Below, piece by piece: positions 7,634-16,996 of a DNA stretch of 35,823 nucleotides. Below the pieces are notes generated by a model that did not search any database, was not told the DNA's origin, and saw only the letters and a list, made by a program, of their open reading frames with translations. Numbering within the stretch: the first letter of the stretch is position 1; each line of letters begins with the position of its first letter. Source of the stretch: Muribaculaceae bacterium (GTDB lineage Bacteria; Bacteroidota; Bacteroidia; Bacteroidales; Muribaculaceae); the NCBI GenBank assembly GCA_017559355.1, contig JAFYSL010000057.1:1-35823 (forward strand), written 5' to 3'. The translations under genes and the position numbers were made by a program.

Positions 7634-10600
7634 TTACTTTTCTTTTACAGCAGTACTATCGATAGGAGTCGCTGGGATAATCGTTTTAGTAGTATCAACA
7701 ACTATGGAGTCGGGAATGTTTTTAGATTTTTTTGAATTAGATGAACGGAATATATTGTCAAAGTCTTGACGGTACATAATACCCACACCTTGAGTTGTAG
7801 TGGCTGTTTTGATATAGTAGTTTTGGTCGTTATAACGGTTATATGCTTTCAAACGCCATGAACCACGAGGAGTGAGAAGGTATTCGAGGTCAAAATCTCC
7901 AATGAATTGGTTGGTGTTGAGTGATTTATCGCGATAACCGAAATTGCCATTAAGACGTAGACGGTTGTTAAGAAGTGTACTTGAAAGAGCCACATCGACC
8001 TCTACATCAGAGAAGTCGCCTAGGTCGCTTCGGAGGTTGGGGGATATGGTCCAATTTTCGCTCAATTGTCCGAGCATACTACTCAATTGTGATGAAATAG
8101 TTGATGATGCCACCGAGAATAGTTCGTTACCGCTAGTGGTAGTCATATATTCGGGTGTGTAGAATCGGTTGAGGGCGAGAAGATATAGACATTGACGTTT
8201 CATCATATCCTCAGTGCTCACAATGCTATTTACTTTACTTTCAATATCTCCTTTAGAGTTAGCAAATGATGGGAACTCGAGTTTGTAGTTAATGTCGGGT
8301 TGAGTCATGATACCTTTAATGTCAAATACCACATCGATAGGCACATTGGTGTTATTGATACTCTTATCTTCGAGGAATGACTGGTCGAGGTCGCTGAGGC
8401 TGGCTTTCACTGGGTATACAGCCGAAATATCTAATTTAGCAGCCATAGGATCGCCGTCAAACGAAATCTTGCTATCATCTCGCAATTTGAAATCTTTGAT
8501 AATAATATCTTGGAGTGTGAAGTTGTAGCTACCTTTATCGATTTCGTATGTGCCATACATCTTCACATCTTCGTTGGCTGAGCCGTAGTGTAGTTTAAGT
8601 TGGCCTTCGCCGTTGGCTTTAATTTTGTCACCACCTACAGGGTCCATTACTAAAGTAATTTGGGCATCGGGGGTTACATCGACGATAATATCAAGATTGA
8701 ACTCCGATGAACTTTCCTCTTCAACCTTTTTTATTTGTTCTTTGAAGCGTGTGACCTCAATAGGAGTCTCTCCTATAGGTGTTATTGTCTTCTCTTTTCC
8801 TATGTTATTTTTGTCGCGGAAAGTAAGGAAATTGTAGTCGTAGGCATTTTGAGTGTCAGAAATGACAAATGTAAATGTTGATTTAGGTGCACTTTTCATC
8901 TCAACGTTGATGTTTACTACACCCGGTTTTCCTTCAATGCGAGCAAATCCGTTACCATTGATGTGACCAAACCAAGTATCGGTAGGTGATTCTTTTACAT
9001 CGTAGCAAAGGAAGTTTTTTGTGTTAGTAATATTGAACTCAAATTCAGCATCTCTGAAGTAATTGTGACGTAGCTCTCCATTGAGTGTGGCAGTGTTGCC
9101 CGATGGGTCGTAGAGCGTGATGTCGCTCATTTTTATTAATCCTGGGCGGAAATGCACTGAATCGGTGGTAGAGTAAGTAACATTGGTGTAATCAATGTGA
9201 AGTTTGAGGTTTTCGGCTAATACATCACCCTCTAAGTTAATGTCTTTGAATGGACCAAATAGACGAGCTTTGCCCGATGCTTTACCACTTACATTAGATG
9301 CAAATGCCGATACGAATGGCTCTAAGAATGATGCATCGACTCGGGTTACATCAAATCGCAAATCAAGGGCCTCTTTAATGGGATATATCTCGCAGTTAAT
9401 GTAAGAGTCTTTAATGCCAGGTTGGAATATTTCAGCATCAATGTGCACAGCTCCGAGGTCGTTGTCCCAGTGTGATACAATATCGGCATCGCCAAACACA
9501 GCACCATTGTAGCTGATGCCTTTAACTTTTAGCAGTGGAGTATAGGCTACTGGTTGCTTGCTAAAAAGATTGCGAGCATAGAATGTGCCAGTAGCATCTC
9601 CGCCAATGTTAACTTGATTGATTTGTAGGGTTTGAAATATGTAGTCGAGATTTACATTCTTGAGATTGAGGCATAGACTATCGTTGGGCGAAGGAGATGC
9701 TTTGCCTGAGAGAGTAATGAATTGATCGGCATGGCGTGCGTCAAAGTTATCTACGGTTATACTCTTGTCGGTATACTCGATGTGAGCTTGGTTAATGGTC
9801 CACACACTATCGTTAAATACTAATTGACTTGGGTTGATGTCGAGGTTGACTGCAAGAGAGTTATCCTCATTGCGAGAGAATAGAGTAGAGAGATCGAGTG
9901 CGCCTTCAAAACGCTCTTTGCGATTGATTTTCCAGTTTATGTAGGTGTCTAGACGATTGTCAATACCATTGCAAGAGATGTCGATAGGCATCATGCCATG
10001 TTTTGTAGGGAATTCGGAGTGTGCAACAAGTTGACATTTGTCAAAATTTTTGTCGATATCTATGAGTAGATAAGTACTTTCGTAGAGTTTCTTTTTCTTT
10101 GCAAAATAGGGGATATATACTGCCAAATCAATGCGTTGTGATGATTGGTTCATCTCGCCGTTGATAGTGATAGGAGAGAAGAGACGTAATTCGGGATTGA
10201 AATACGATAATACCTCATTGTCGCTATTGATAGTGATGTTGTAAAGGAAGTCGTTGGGCTTGGTAGTGATAGATTCGGTAATGTTGTTTTGTGCCATTTG
10301 AGATTCGTTGCCAAGGATAACTGGGAATGCATTGTTGAGCATTGCTTTGATTGATGGCACGAGGGTGTTGAATGAGTAACTGCCTTCGATTGATGCATTT
10401 AGGAGGTCGGATGTGACCTTTATTTGTTGAGGATAGTTACTATTTTGGACATTTAGATTGACCTCTTTGATGTGGAGTGATTCTTCAGGACGATTGTTAA
10501 AGTTAATGTCACTAATATTGACGTTCCCATTGATCGTGTTGAGGTCAAAACCCTGAATGTCGGCTTTTATGTCGGCGTCAATAGTACAATACTCTTTAGA

Positions 10601-12193
10601 GAGCGCAGTCTCGTGAAGATTAAAGTATGGAATTGATGCATAAACCGATGCTGTGGGTGTCTCTTTGTTAAGATTTGCACTACCCATTAACTCGAGTTGT
10701 AGGCAAGAATCCCTGACCTCTGCGTAGGTAGAAAACTCATCGTCAATGAGATGTCCTCTTAAATTGATATTGTTGTAGCGATAGTTGTTGTAGTCAAGAT
10801 GATCGATAAATGATTCAACTTTGATGGTGCGATATCCTTTGCCGAGGTTAATCTCAAAGTCGCATGAACCAGTTGTAGTGCCAAATTGAGGGTTAATTAC
10901 CTGACCAATATTGAGATTGGAGGTGTTGACATCGCCGTGAACCGAGAGAGCGTTCTTGTTAGACGCAAGTTTGTAGTTGACATCAAGGTCCACATTCCCT
11001 ATGCCCGAGTTGATGTTACCAACGAGGTGTGCGTCAATAGGTTTACCATTGAATTGTGCGTTTAGGTCAACATTTCCCAATTGTGCTATTTTGTTGCCAA
11101 CCTGTGGTTTGATAACATTAATCGAGGTGAGAAGATTGCTTAAATCGTTGGCGTTGGTTTTAATCGTAAGCGATGGGAGGTTTATATCCATCAACTCAGG
11201 ATGCTTAACGCCAGAGATATGTCCAGTTGTAGATATGTTGATATTTTTTGAATCGTGGGCAATGCTGAATGACTTAATTGATAGATTATTGAGATTGCCG
11301 TTTAGATTGAAATCGATATTAAATCGTTGGTCGGCATTTTTTAGAGTAGGAACAAATGGGGCGAGGTCACCGATGTTAATGTGACTGCCTTTGTGAAGCG
11401 CAATGTTAAGAGGAATTTCTTTCAATTCGTTGGTGGCGAGATTGATGTCGCCAAAGTTGAGTGATGAATTGTTGAGAGCTATGCTCAGTCCATCCACCTC
11501 AATAGCGTCGGCAGTAATATGGAAATCGCCTGTTAGCGAGGTGATATTTATGCCCGAATGCTCTTGGATTTGAAAACGCTTAATATTGAATATGAAATCG
11601 TTGTTTTTGAGCTGTGGTAGGTATACATCGGCATTGAAATCGCTCACTTTGATATGGTTTTTGTCAAAGCGGTTAGCGAGAGATGGCTCGGATAGAATAT
11701 CAAACGAAGCATGCGATTCACGTATTACTATCGTGTTGACGCGAAGGTCAAACTGTGTAGGAGGCTTGTTTTTGTCCTTTGGTTGAAGGTGGTCGATGAT
11801 TCCTTGAATGTTAAGTGGTGCAGAGGGGTTGTTTTTATACAATCGAGCATCAAGACCGATGATGGCAGCATGGGTTATTACGATTTTTTCGTTGTTAAAA
11901 AGTTCGTAAAGGTCAATGCCAGCAGCAATGGTTTCTACCTTGAGGGCATCTTTGTTGTAGTCATCTTTGATTGTAACATCACCTACGGCAATGTGGTTGA
12001 AAGGTGTGATTTTAACGCGTTCGATATTAACCTCAGTGCCAAGCAGTTTGCTTAATTCAGTTTCGCTCACTTTACACAATTTTTGTTGCACCTGGGGGAG
12101 TGAAACAACTACAAACAAAGCCATCGGCAACACTATGAAAAGTGCCAATAGTGAGATGAGCAATGTGCGTAATATTGTATAAAGTACCTTCAT
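7634..12193 (-). CDS. tamB: TamB-like translocation/assembly module protein (AsmA-like, DUF490)
   Basis: A 1519-residue protein with one N-terminal membrane anchor (about 5-32) and a very long beta-rich periplasmic region, ending in the TamB (DUF490) domain around residues 1080-1490 (for example GTYEIDKGSYNFTLQD and KLRDDSKISFDGDP). TamB/AsmA-like proteins span the periplasm as hydrophobic grooves and are implicated in lipid transport to the outer membrane and in outer-membrane protein assembly. The length is usual for Bacteroidetes members. From memory, Bacteroides genomes often have tamB divergent from tsaD; here nadE and a symporter lie between them. A -7 box (TAAATTTG, 12210-12217) is 17 bases upstream of the ATG. 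Confidence 0.92.
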   Translation of the reverse strand: MKVLYTILRTLLISLLALFIVLPMALFVVVSLPQVQQKLCKVSETELSKLLGTEVNIERVKITPFNHIAVGDVTIKDDYNKDALKVETIAAGIDLYELFNNEKIVITHAAIIGLDARLYKNNPSAPLNIQGIIDHLQPKDKNKPPTQFDLRVNTIVIRESHASFDILSEPSLANRFDKNHIKVSDFNADVYLPQLKNNDFIFNIKRFQIQEHSGINITSLTGDFHITADAIEVDGLSIALNNSSLNFGDINLATNELKEIPLNIALHKGSHINIGDLAPFVPTLKNADQRFNIDFNLNGNLNNLSIKSFSIAHDSKNINISTTGHISGVKHPELMDINLPSLTIKTNANDLSNLLTSINVIKPQVGNKIAQLGNVDLNAQFNGKPIDAHLVGNINSGIGNVDLDVNYKLASNKNALSVHGDVNTSNLNIGQVINPQFGTTTGSCDFEINLGKGYRTIKVESFIDHLDYNNYRYNNINLRGHLIDDEFSTYAEVRDSCLQLELMGSANLNKETPTASVYASIPYFNLHETALSKEYCTIDADIKADIQGFDLNTINGNVNISDINFNNRPEESLHIKEVNLNVQNSNYPQQIKVTSDLLNASIEGSYSFNTLVPSIKAMLNNAFPVILGNESQMAQNNITESITTKPNDFLYNITINSDNEVLSYFNPELRLFSPITINGEMNQSSQRIDLAVYIPYFAKKKKLYESTYLLIDIDKNFDKCQLVAHSEFPTKHGMMPIDISCNGIDNRLDTYINWKINRKERFEGALDLSTLFSRNEDNSLAVNLDINPSQLVFNDSVWTINQAHIEYTDKSITVDNFDARHADQFITLSGKASPSPNDSLCLNLKNVNLDYIFQTLQINQVNIGGDATGTFYARNLFSKQPVAYTPLLKVKGISYNGAVFGDADIVSHWDNDLGAVHIDAEIFQPGIKDSYINCEIYPIKEALDLRFDVTRVDASFLEPFVSAFASNVSGKASGKARLFGPFKDINLEGDVLAENLKLHIDYTNVTYSTTDSVHFRPGLIKMSDITLYDPSGNTATLNGELRHNYFRDAEFEFNITNTKNFLCYDVKESPTDTWFGHINGNGFARIEGKPGVVNINVEMKSAPKSTFTFVISDTQNAYDYNFLTFRDKNNIGKEKTITPIGETPIEVTRFKEQIKKVEEESSSEFNLDIIVDVTPDAQITLVMDPVGGDKIKANGEGQLKLHYGSANEDVKMYGTYEIDKGSYNFTLQDIIIKDFKLRDDSKISFDGDPMAAKLDISAVYPVKASLSDLDQSFLEDKSINNTNVPIDVVFDIKGIMTQPDINYKLEFPSFANSKGDIESKVNSIVSTEDMMKRQCLYLLALNRFYTPEYMTTTSGNELFSVASSTISSQLSSMLGQLSENWTISPNLRSDLGDFSDVEVDVALSSTLLNNRLRLNGNFGYRDKSLNTNQFIGDFDLEYLLTPRGSWRLKAYNRYNDQNYYIKTATTTQGVGIMYRQDFDNIFRSSNSKKSKNIPDSIVVDTTKTIIPATPIDSTAVKEK

Positions 12194-12209
12194 CGTAATA
12201 ATTAACCTA

Positions 12210-12217
12210 CAAATTTA
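12210..12217 (-). promoter_or_regulatory. Likely -7 element of tamB
   Basis: TAAATTTG on the minus strand, just upstream of the tamB ATG. No clear -33 TTTG is visible at the right distance. Confidence 0.4.
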
Positions 12218-12297
12218 CGATTTTTTTGCCGTTTACACATTGTAATATAAGAAAAAGATGTGCGAAAAATTCTATAATCATCAACGGAAACGTATCT

Positions 12298-12350
12298 GTT
12301 ACCATTGTTACCGATGTTACCGCTGTTTTTTATGGTAACACGGGTAACAT
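12298..12350 (+). repeat. GTTACC element, copy R2
   Basis: Three GTTACC boxes (first spacing 9, second 9), spacer GCTGTTTTTTAT, then GGTAAC, ACG and GGTAACAT. The two right-hand boxes can pair with two left-hand boxes. It is nearly identical to copy R3 in the opposite orientation, sharing the whole spacer and right arm. Confidence 0.92.
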
Positions 12351-12438
12351 GGAGAGTAGATGGTAAAGTGGTTATAAATTTTCTATTCTCAATTTTTCAT
12401 TTTGTGCATTATCGCAGTTTTTTGGATATTTCGTGTTG

Positions 12439-12446
12439 TAACTTTG
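12439..12446 (+). promoter_or_regulatory. Likely -7 element of the AAA ATPase gene
   Basis: TAACTTTG followed by C matches the Bacteroidetes -7 box. The only upstream TTTG is at 12421-12424, closer than usual, so the -33 is uncertain. It predicts a leader of about 130 bases. Confidence 0.45.
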
Positions 12447-12508
12447 CATCATCAAAGCAATGGTGACGAACCTTTGAGTTCAAGACATTCTACACTTATA
12501 CTTTGGTG

Positions 12509-12530
12509 CTACTATTATAAGTAATAGTGG
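12509..12530 (+). promoter_or_regulatory. Stem-loop in the leader of the AAA ATPase gene
   Basis: CTACTATTA (12509-12517) pairs with TAATAGTGG (12522-12530) with one G-U pair and a 4-base loop. It lies in the untranslated leader and is not followed by a T-run, so it could be an operator or an RNA regulatory hairpin rather than a terminator. Confidence 0.35.
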
Positions 12531-12581
12531 TAGGGGTGGTATATATTACTATTAACAAGTTAATCTAATATCTATTTAATT

Positions 12582-13577
12582 ATGAATCAAATGAATGAAA
12601 AGTATCAAATGCAAGATCTAATGCAAGAAATGGCACAATCTTCAATCAAAATCAAGGATAACTCGCTAATTACCGTAACCTCGGCAAAGGAATTGCGTAG
12701 CGAGATTGCTAATGTGAAGGATTTGGTTCCTCTATACGAACCATATTTCTACGAAGGTGAGTGTAGTGTTCTATTTTCTGATACCAATACAGGAAAGTCG
12801 ATTCTCTCGGTGCAGATTGCCGATGAGATTTCGCGCAATGGCAACAGGGTATTATATCTCGACTTTGAAATGTCGCTACGACAATTTGCTTCGCGTTGTC
12901 GTGATGAAAATGGTAATGTGTATGAGTTTCACGATAATTTTATGCGTGGTAGTATTAATCTTGAAACTATTCTTAGTCAGGAAGATGTAAACTATGAGAA
13001 TGAACTTATTTCCACGATTGAAAATCGCATAAAAGTATTTGAACCACAAGTGGTTATAATTGACAATCTTACATATCTATGCATTCAAAGTGAATCGGGT
13101 TCGGAGGCTGGTGCATTGATGCGACGCTTGATTGAAATAAAAAATCGTTATGGTATTTCGATGCTTGTGATTTCTCACACTCCAAAACGAAATCTTAGCG
13201 AACCATTGACAGAGAATTCGCTAGCTGGAAGTAAGCGAATAGCAAACTTTGCCGATTCAATGTTTGCGATAGGAAAGAGTGTAGTAGATGATAATATTCG
13301 CTATATTAAGCAGATAAAGAGTCGTAGTGGGGAGATTGTATATGGAGCATCTAATGTGCAAGCATGTTATATTGACCGACAAGATGGATTATTGAAATTT
13401 ATCTCTATGGGAGAGTCTTGCGAGAGCGAACACTTGCGACAAAAGGGTAAAAAGCGAGATATGACTGAAGAGATACGCCAATTGCTGAAAGAGGGTAAGT
13501 CTATTAGAGAAATCGCAACTCAATTGCAGGTGAGTAATCGTGCTATCTACAAAGTAAAATCAGAGATGGGACTATAA
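12582..13577 (+). CDS. AAA family ATPase, RepA/RecA-like, with C-terminal helix-turn-helix
   Basis: A 331-residue P-loop ATPase of the RecA/RepA (AAA_25) type. The Walker A is SDTNTGKS (66-73), an LYLDFEMS strand follows at 91-98, the Walker B is VVIIDN (157-162), and a sensor-like SHT is at 198-200, followed by GSKRIANFADS. The last 40 residues form a helix-turn-helix (GKSIREIATQLQVSNRAIYKVK). Related proteins are hexameric helicases or replication initiators carried by plasmids and integrative elements of Bacteroidales. Here it lies between two inverted GTTACC elements and is followed by a DUF6371 gene, a common pairing in mobile DNA. No integrase or relaxase is visible nearby, so it may be a domesticated or remnant module. 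Confidence 0.85.
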   Translation: MNQMNEKYQMQDLMQEMAQSSIKIKDNSLITVTSAKELRSEIANVKDLVPLYEPYFYEGECSVLFSDTNTGKSILSVQIADEISRNGNRVLYLDFEMSLRQFASRCRDENGNVYEFHDNFMRGSINLETILSQEDVNYENELISTIENRIKVFEPQVVIIDNLTYLCIQSESGSEAGALMRRLIEIKNRYGISMLVISHTPKRNLSEPLTENSLAGSKRIANFADSMFAIGKSVVDDNIRYIKQIKSRSGEIVYGASNVQACYIDRQDGLLKFISMGESCESEHLRQKGKKRDMTEEIRQLLKEGKSIREIATQLQVSNRAIYKVKSEMGL

Positions 13578-13593
13578 TCAAGTATTAAGAGAA

Positions 13594-13645
13594 ATGTTAC
13601 CCGTGTTACCATAAAAAACAGTGGTAACATTGGTAACATGGTAAC
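13594..13645 (-). repeat. GTTACC element, copy R3
   Basis: On the minus strand it reads as three GTTACC boxes (first spacing 8 rather than 9), spacer ACTGTTTTTTAT, GGTAAC, ACG, GGTAACAT. It is about 50 of 53 positions identical to R2 but inverted. It lies between the ATPase and DUF6371 genes, inside what should be one transcript. Confidence 0.92.
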
Positions 13646-13671
13646 AATTGTTGTGAAAAATATTGAATAAT

Positions 13672-14379
13672 ATGAGCGCTAAATTTGAACGTAATAAGCT
13701 AATAGAGAGTACTATGCAAAACGAGTTAAACTATTTTGCAAATCCACTTGTGGAGCATATGTGTAGCATGTATCGTACTCCTGATATATATTGGTCGTTT
13801 CTTAATCTCATGCGACGATATTGTGTGGGAATTACTCATAATGATGGAGTGGTGTACTGGCAAGTGGGTAAAAATGGGGAGTGTAATTTGGGGAAAGTGG
13901 TGAGGTATGACTCTAATGGAGAGGCATGTAAATGGAGTGATATTGAGTGGTTGTCGCTTGACCAATCAATGCCCACTAATCAGTTGCAACGATACCCTTT
14001 TGGATTACATTTGTTGCCAAATCACCCACAAGATGTGTCGATAGCAGTGGTGGCAAATGAGGTGTCGGCATTATTGGCAATGACATATAATGTGATTTAT
14101 CTGCGCAATGATAAGCAGCTGCCTCTGTATATTGCTACTGGAGGTATGGGAACTATGGATACATTGCAACACCTACAAGGTAGAAATGTAACACTGTTTC
14201 CCGATGATGATCTTACCGAAACATGGACTTATTTGGCTCAAATGCAGAGTGATAAATTCAAGTCAATAGAGGTGTGCCCGATGGTTCGCAATATGGTGAA
14301 CCGCTCGTTACTTCCTCCTGGTAGCACCTTTACTGATATGATTGCTACTTGGCGTCAAAATAAACTGAGGAGAGTCTAA
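13672..14379 (+). CDS. DUF6371 toprim-like protein
   Basis: A 235-residue protein resembling the DUF6371 family, found with RepA-like ATPases on Bacteroidales elements and thought to be primase-related. The pattern is: FANPLVEHM at the start, YCVGITHNDGVVYWQVG, GKVVRYDSNG, PFGLHLLP, a toprim-like VANEVSAL with the acidic residue, IATGGMGTMDTLQHLQGRNVTLFPDDD, then a TW helix. The N-terminal zinc finger of longer relatives is not seen. I start at ATG 13672; a TTG further upstream is possible. It follows the ATPase gene by 94 bases with R3 in between. A DNA-primase role is inference. Confidence 0.7.
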   Translation: MSAKFERNKLIESTMQNELNYFANPLVEHMCSMYRTPDIYWSFLNLMRRYCVGITHNDGVVYWQVGKNGECNLGKVVRYDSNGEACKWSDIEWLSLDQSMPTNQLQRYPFGLHLLPNHPQDVSIAVVANEVSALLAMTYNVIYLRNDKQLPLYIATGGMGTMDTLQHLQGRNVTLFPDDDLTETWTYLAQMQSDKFKSIEVCPMVRNMVNRSLLPPGSTFTDMIATWRQNKLRRV

Positions 14380-14415
14380 ATTTATTACATTCTTTTCATT
14401 TTCAACTAAAAAACT

Positions 14416-14423
14416 TATCTTTG
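14416..14423 (+). promoter_or_regulatory. -7 element of the serine hydrolase gene
   Basis: TATCTTTG followed by C is an exact Bacteroidetes -7 box, 22 bases upstream of the ATG at 14446. The -33 is not obvious. Confidence 0.55.
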
Positions 14424-14445
14424 CACAAAACAAAATTATTTAACC

Positions 14446-15945
14446 ATGATAAAGAATCAATTACGATTAAAAACTCTTTTATGTGCCATCGTGTTGATGG
14501 CGAGTGTGTGTGCAAGTGCTGCATATCGTCTGCCTCGCACTACTCCCACATCGGCTGGGATTGAACCCAAGCAGTTTGAATTGCTTTATGACTCATTGTT
14601 GTCGAGTGATATTACTGAAATACATCACCTTATGGTGGTTGTAGATGGAAAAGTGGCTGGCGAAATCCACCCTGCGCCATTTAAGGCAAGTGATCGTCAC
14701 ACACTCTATTCGGTGTCTAAAACTTTTACTGCTGTGGCAGTTGGCCTTGCTGTTGACGATGGGTTGTTGTCGGTTGACGATGAGTTAGTAAAGTTCTTCC
14801 CTCAATATGCTCAATACATTGGCGGTATTAAGGTTAAAGATGTGCTCACAATGCGCTCGGGATTCAAAACCAATGGTGGAATGCGTAATTCGCAAACCGA
14901 CTGGGTTGATTATTACCTATCTCGTCCACTTGTGGCGACTCCTGGTACAAAATACTCTTATGATTCAATCGAAACATATCTATTATCGGCTATTGTGCAA
15001 CAAGTTACGGGTAAAGATGTTCTTACATTGCTCAACGAACGAGTGTTCTTCCCAATGGGCATCGATGATGTGGAGTGGGAGAGATGTCCTAAAGGAATCG
15101 TTACTGCAGGTTGGGGTATTTATATGACAGCCGAAGCGCAAGCAATGTTTGGTCAATTGTTGCTCCAAAAAGGTAATTGGAAGGGTCAACAACTCGTGTC
15201 GCAAGAGTGGGTTGAAGAGATGATGACAGTGAGAGTAGTGCGAAAAGCATCTAACGATTATGGCTATCAAATATGGCTCTGTGAATACCCTGGTGCATGG
15301 CGTGCTGATGGTGCTTATGGACAATATATAATCATTGTGCCTCAAAAGAATATGGTAGTAGTGTTAAATCAATGCTCAAAGAGTAAAGGCTGGCCCGAAA
15401 GAAGCAATATTTGGCACACTGTAGTGAAGAATGCTCATGGCTGTGCTATTGAAGGAGAGCCTGATGAACTTGAAAATTTAGCAAAATTTGAGGCAAATGC
15501 ATCGCTTCCTTTGTTAAAAGGTGATGCTACAAATGCTTTGGCGAAGAAATATAACGGAAAAGAGTATAAATTACCCAAAAACAAACTCGGTTGGAAGTCG
15601 ATTAAGTTCAACTTTGAACCAAATAAATTCACTCTTAACGTAGTAGATGCCGAGGGTAAAAAATCGGCAATTGCAATGGGTTACAATGAGTGGTTGATGA
15701 GTGATTTGGCGGGGTATCCACACTATTCAATCAGTGCAAAAGGACGATTTACAGGTATAACTGGCCCATTTACAACCGGTGCGTGCTATGCGTGGAACAA
15801 TGACAATACTCTCTCTGCTAAAATTCACTACACCAATTGGATTACCTCATTAAAGTTAGACTTTAAGTTTAATGAAAAAGGTGGTTTGCAAATTGAAATT
15901 GTAGAGAATTTCCTCAAGCAACCTTTCACAATTGAAGTGGAGTAA
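14446..15945 (+). CDS. Exported serine hydrolase, beta-lactamase (class C) family
   Basis: A 499-residue protein with a signal peptide (about 1-25, cleaving after CASA) and a class C beta-lactamase-like serine hydrolase domain at about 35-340. The active-site SxxK is S89-V-S-K92, followed by TFTAVAVGLAVDDG. The Tyr motif is PGTKYSYDSIETYLLSAIVQQ, where YxN is replaced by a YSYDS form seen in esterase-like members. A C-terminal beta-rich domain (about 370-499) is extra. Members of this family include D-aminopeptidases, esterases and penicillin-binding-like enzymes, so a true beta-lactamase role is not implied. It has its own promoter and a terminator at 16000-16038. Confidence 0.87.
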   Translation: MIKNQLRLKTLLCAIVLMASVCASAAYRLPRTTPTSAGIEPKQFELLYDSLLSSDITEIHHLMVVVDGKVAGEIHPAPFKASDRHTLYSVSKTFTAVAVGLAVDDGLLSVDDELVKFFPQYAQYIGGIKVKDVLTMRSGFKTNGGMRNSQTDWVDYYLSRPLVATPGTKYSYDSIETYLLSAIVQQVTGKDVLTLLNERVFFPMGIDDVEWERCPKGIVTAGWGIYMTAEAQAMFGQLLLQKGNWKGQQLVSQEWVEEMMTVRVVRKASNDYGYQIWLCEYPGAWRADGAYGQYIIIVPQKNMVVVLNQCSKSKGWPERSNIWHTVVKNAHGCAIEGEPDELENLAKFEANASLPLLKGDATNALAKKYNGKEYKLPKNKLGWKSIKFNFEPNKFTLNVVDAEGKKSAIAMGYNEWLMSDLAGYPHYSISAKGRFTGITGPFTTGACYAWNNDNTLSAKIHYTNWITSLKLDFKFNEKGGLQIEIVENFLKQPFTIEVE

Positions 15946-15999
15946 CATAATGTGCGTGGTGCATAGTTAAGTGTAGAGAAATTTTACATATAAATACAA

Positions 16000-16038
16000 A
16001 TAGCGAGTGGCTCATTGAGTCGCTCGCTATGTTTTTTT
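16000..16038 (+). terminator. Terminator after the serine hydrolase gene
   Basis: ATAGCGAG (16000-16007) pairs with CTCGCTAT (16023-16030), followed by GTTTTTTT. It lies between convergent genes and may also act for the DnaJ gene on the other strand, where an AT-rich tract follows. Confidence 0.8.
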
Positions 16039-16118
16039 CTGGGAGGTGTAGGGGAGAAACCACCAGGTGATATAAATACGATAGTCGCTATGAAACGAGA
16101 TGTATATATAATGGTGTT

Positions 16119-16898
16119 TTAGCTTATGCCCCTTTCTTTGTAGATTTTGTCTTTTGCTTCGTTGATTTGACGGAATTTCTCCTCGGCAGCTTTGCGAATA
16201 TCTTCGCCAAGAGATGCCACACGGTCGGGGTGGTGTTTAAGGGCGAGTTTGCGATATGCAGCTTTTACCTCGTCGTCGGTTGCTGTTGGAGAGATCTCAA
16301 GTACTTTGTATGCAGCATCGAGAGTGTTGCGACCAAGGTTGAGCATAGAGTCGACCTCGCTTGTCGATAACCCCATTGCTGATGCTACCTCTTTGAGAGC
16401 TTCAATCTCCTTGTCGCACACATGTCCATCGCTTTGGGCAATCATGGCAAGGAAACGAAGAAGTTGTAGGCGTTCTTCGTAGGTGAGATTTGATGCTATT
16501 TGTCGACCGCAATCGTAGATGGTGCTACGGAATGCAGAAGGGTTGATGGCATCCATCTGTTTGCGACGTTCAAAGAGGTTGAGAAGAATTTGATTTCCTT
16601 CAATAGCTGCTTCGGGTCCAAAGTTATTGCGAAGGAATTGTCTCACAAATTCCATTTCGCTATGCATGATTTTGCCGTCGGCTTTAATGATGTATGAAGC
16701 CATAACGAGCATAGAGAATAGGAACGAATTGCGTTGTCCCGATTCGGGCGATGCGGTGTTGTGTTCAACTGTAGTTTGATTTGAAGAGTTTTTGGCATCA
16801 GAGTCGATTATTGCTCCGATGGCAAATCCGGCAAGAGCGCCGAGAGGACCAGCCGTCATCCAACCTATAAATCCTCCAATCCATTTTCCAAAAGCCAT
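16119..16898 (-). CDS. TerB and DnaJ domain protein (DjlA-like)
   Basis: A 259-residue co-chaperone-like protein. The first 35 residues form a glycine-rich hydrophobic segment ([24 protein letters not shown]) that could insert in a membrane. A TerB-like helical domain covers about 55-180 ([18 protein letters not shown], later [18 protein letters not shown]). A J domain (about 192-257) has the essential HPD in [12 protein letters not shown]. This layout matches DjlA. J domains stimulate Hsp70 (DnaK) ATPase activity. It is transcribed alone from a TATCTTTGC box at 16938-16946. Confidence 0.9.
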   Translation of the reverse strand: MAFGKWIGGFIGWMTAGPLGALAGFAIGAIIDSDAKNSSNQTTVEHNTASPESGQRNSFLFSMLVMASYIIKADGKIMHSEMEFVRQFLRNNFGPEAAIEGNQILLNLFERRKQMDAINPSAFRSTIYDCGRQIASNLTYEERLQLLRFLAMIAQSDGHVCDKEIEALKEVASAMGLSTSEVDSMLNLGRNTLDAAYKVLEISPTATDDEVKAAYRKLALKHHPDRVASLGEDIRKAAEEKFRQINEAKDKIYKERGIS

Positions 16899-16937
16899 AG
16901 TGGTGTTTTATATTATTAATGTATTGCGTATTTTTTT

Positions 16938-16946
16938 GCAAAGATA
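16938..16946 (-). promoter_or_regulatory. -7 element of the TerB-DnaJ gene
   Basis: TATCTTTGC on the minus strand, 40 bases upstream of the ATG. No clear -33 TTTG is seen. Confidence 0.5.
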
Positions 16947-16996
16947 GTTGATTTGGGTGAAACATTTTGTGGTATAAAGATAAATTTGAATCATAT

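Larger units (their letters stand above)
12194..12581. other. Divergent intergenic region between tamB and the AAA ATPase gene
   Basis: A 388-base gap without a credible gene. It holds the tamB -7 box, element R2 (12298-12350), a -7 box for the ATPase gene (12439-12446), and a leader of about 130 bases with a stem-loop (12509-12530). I see nothing coding in it. Confidence 0.7.

Noticed and set aside
11711-12055. A 114-codon plus-strand frame opposite the 5' part of tamB
   Set aside because: It is antisense to the start of TamB and has no recognisable features.
14446-15945. Calling the serine hydrolase an antibiotic-resistance beta-lactamase
   Set aside because: Only the SxxK motif is clear; the YxN motif is altered and the C-terminal domain fits esterase/peptidase-like members, so resistance is not supported.
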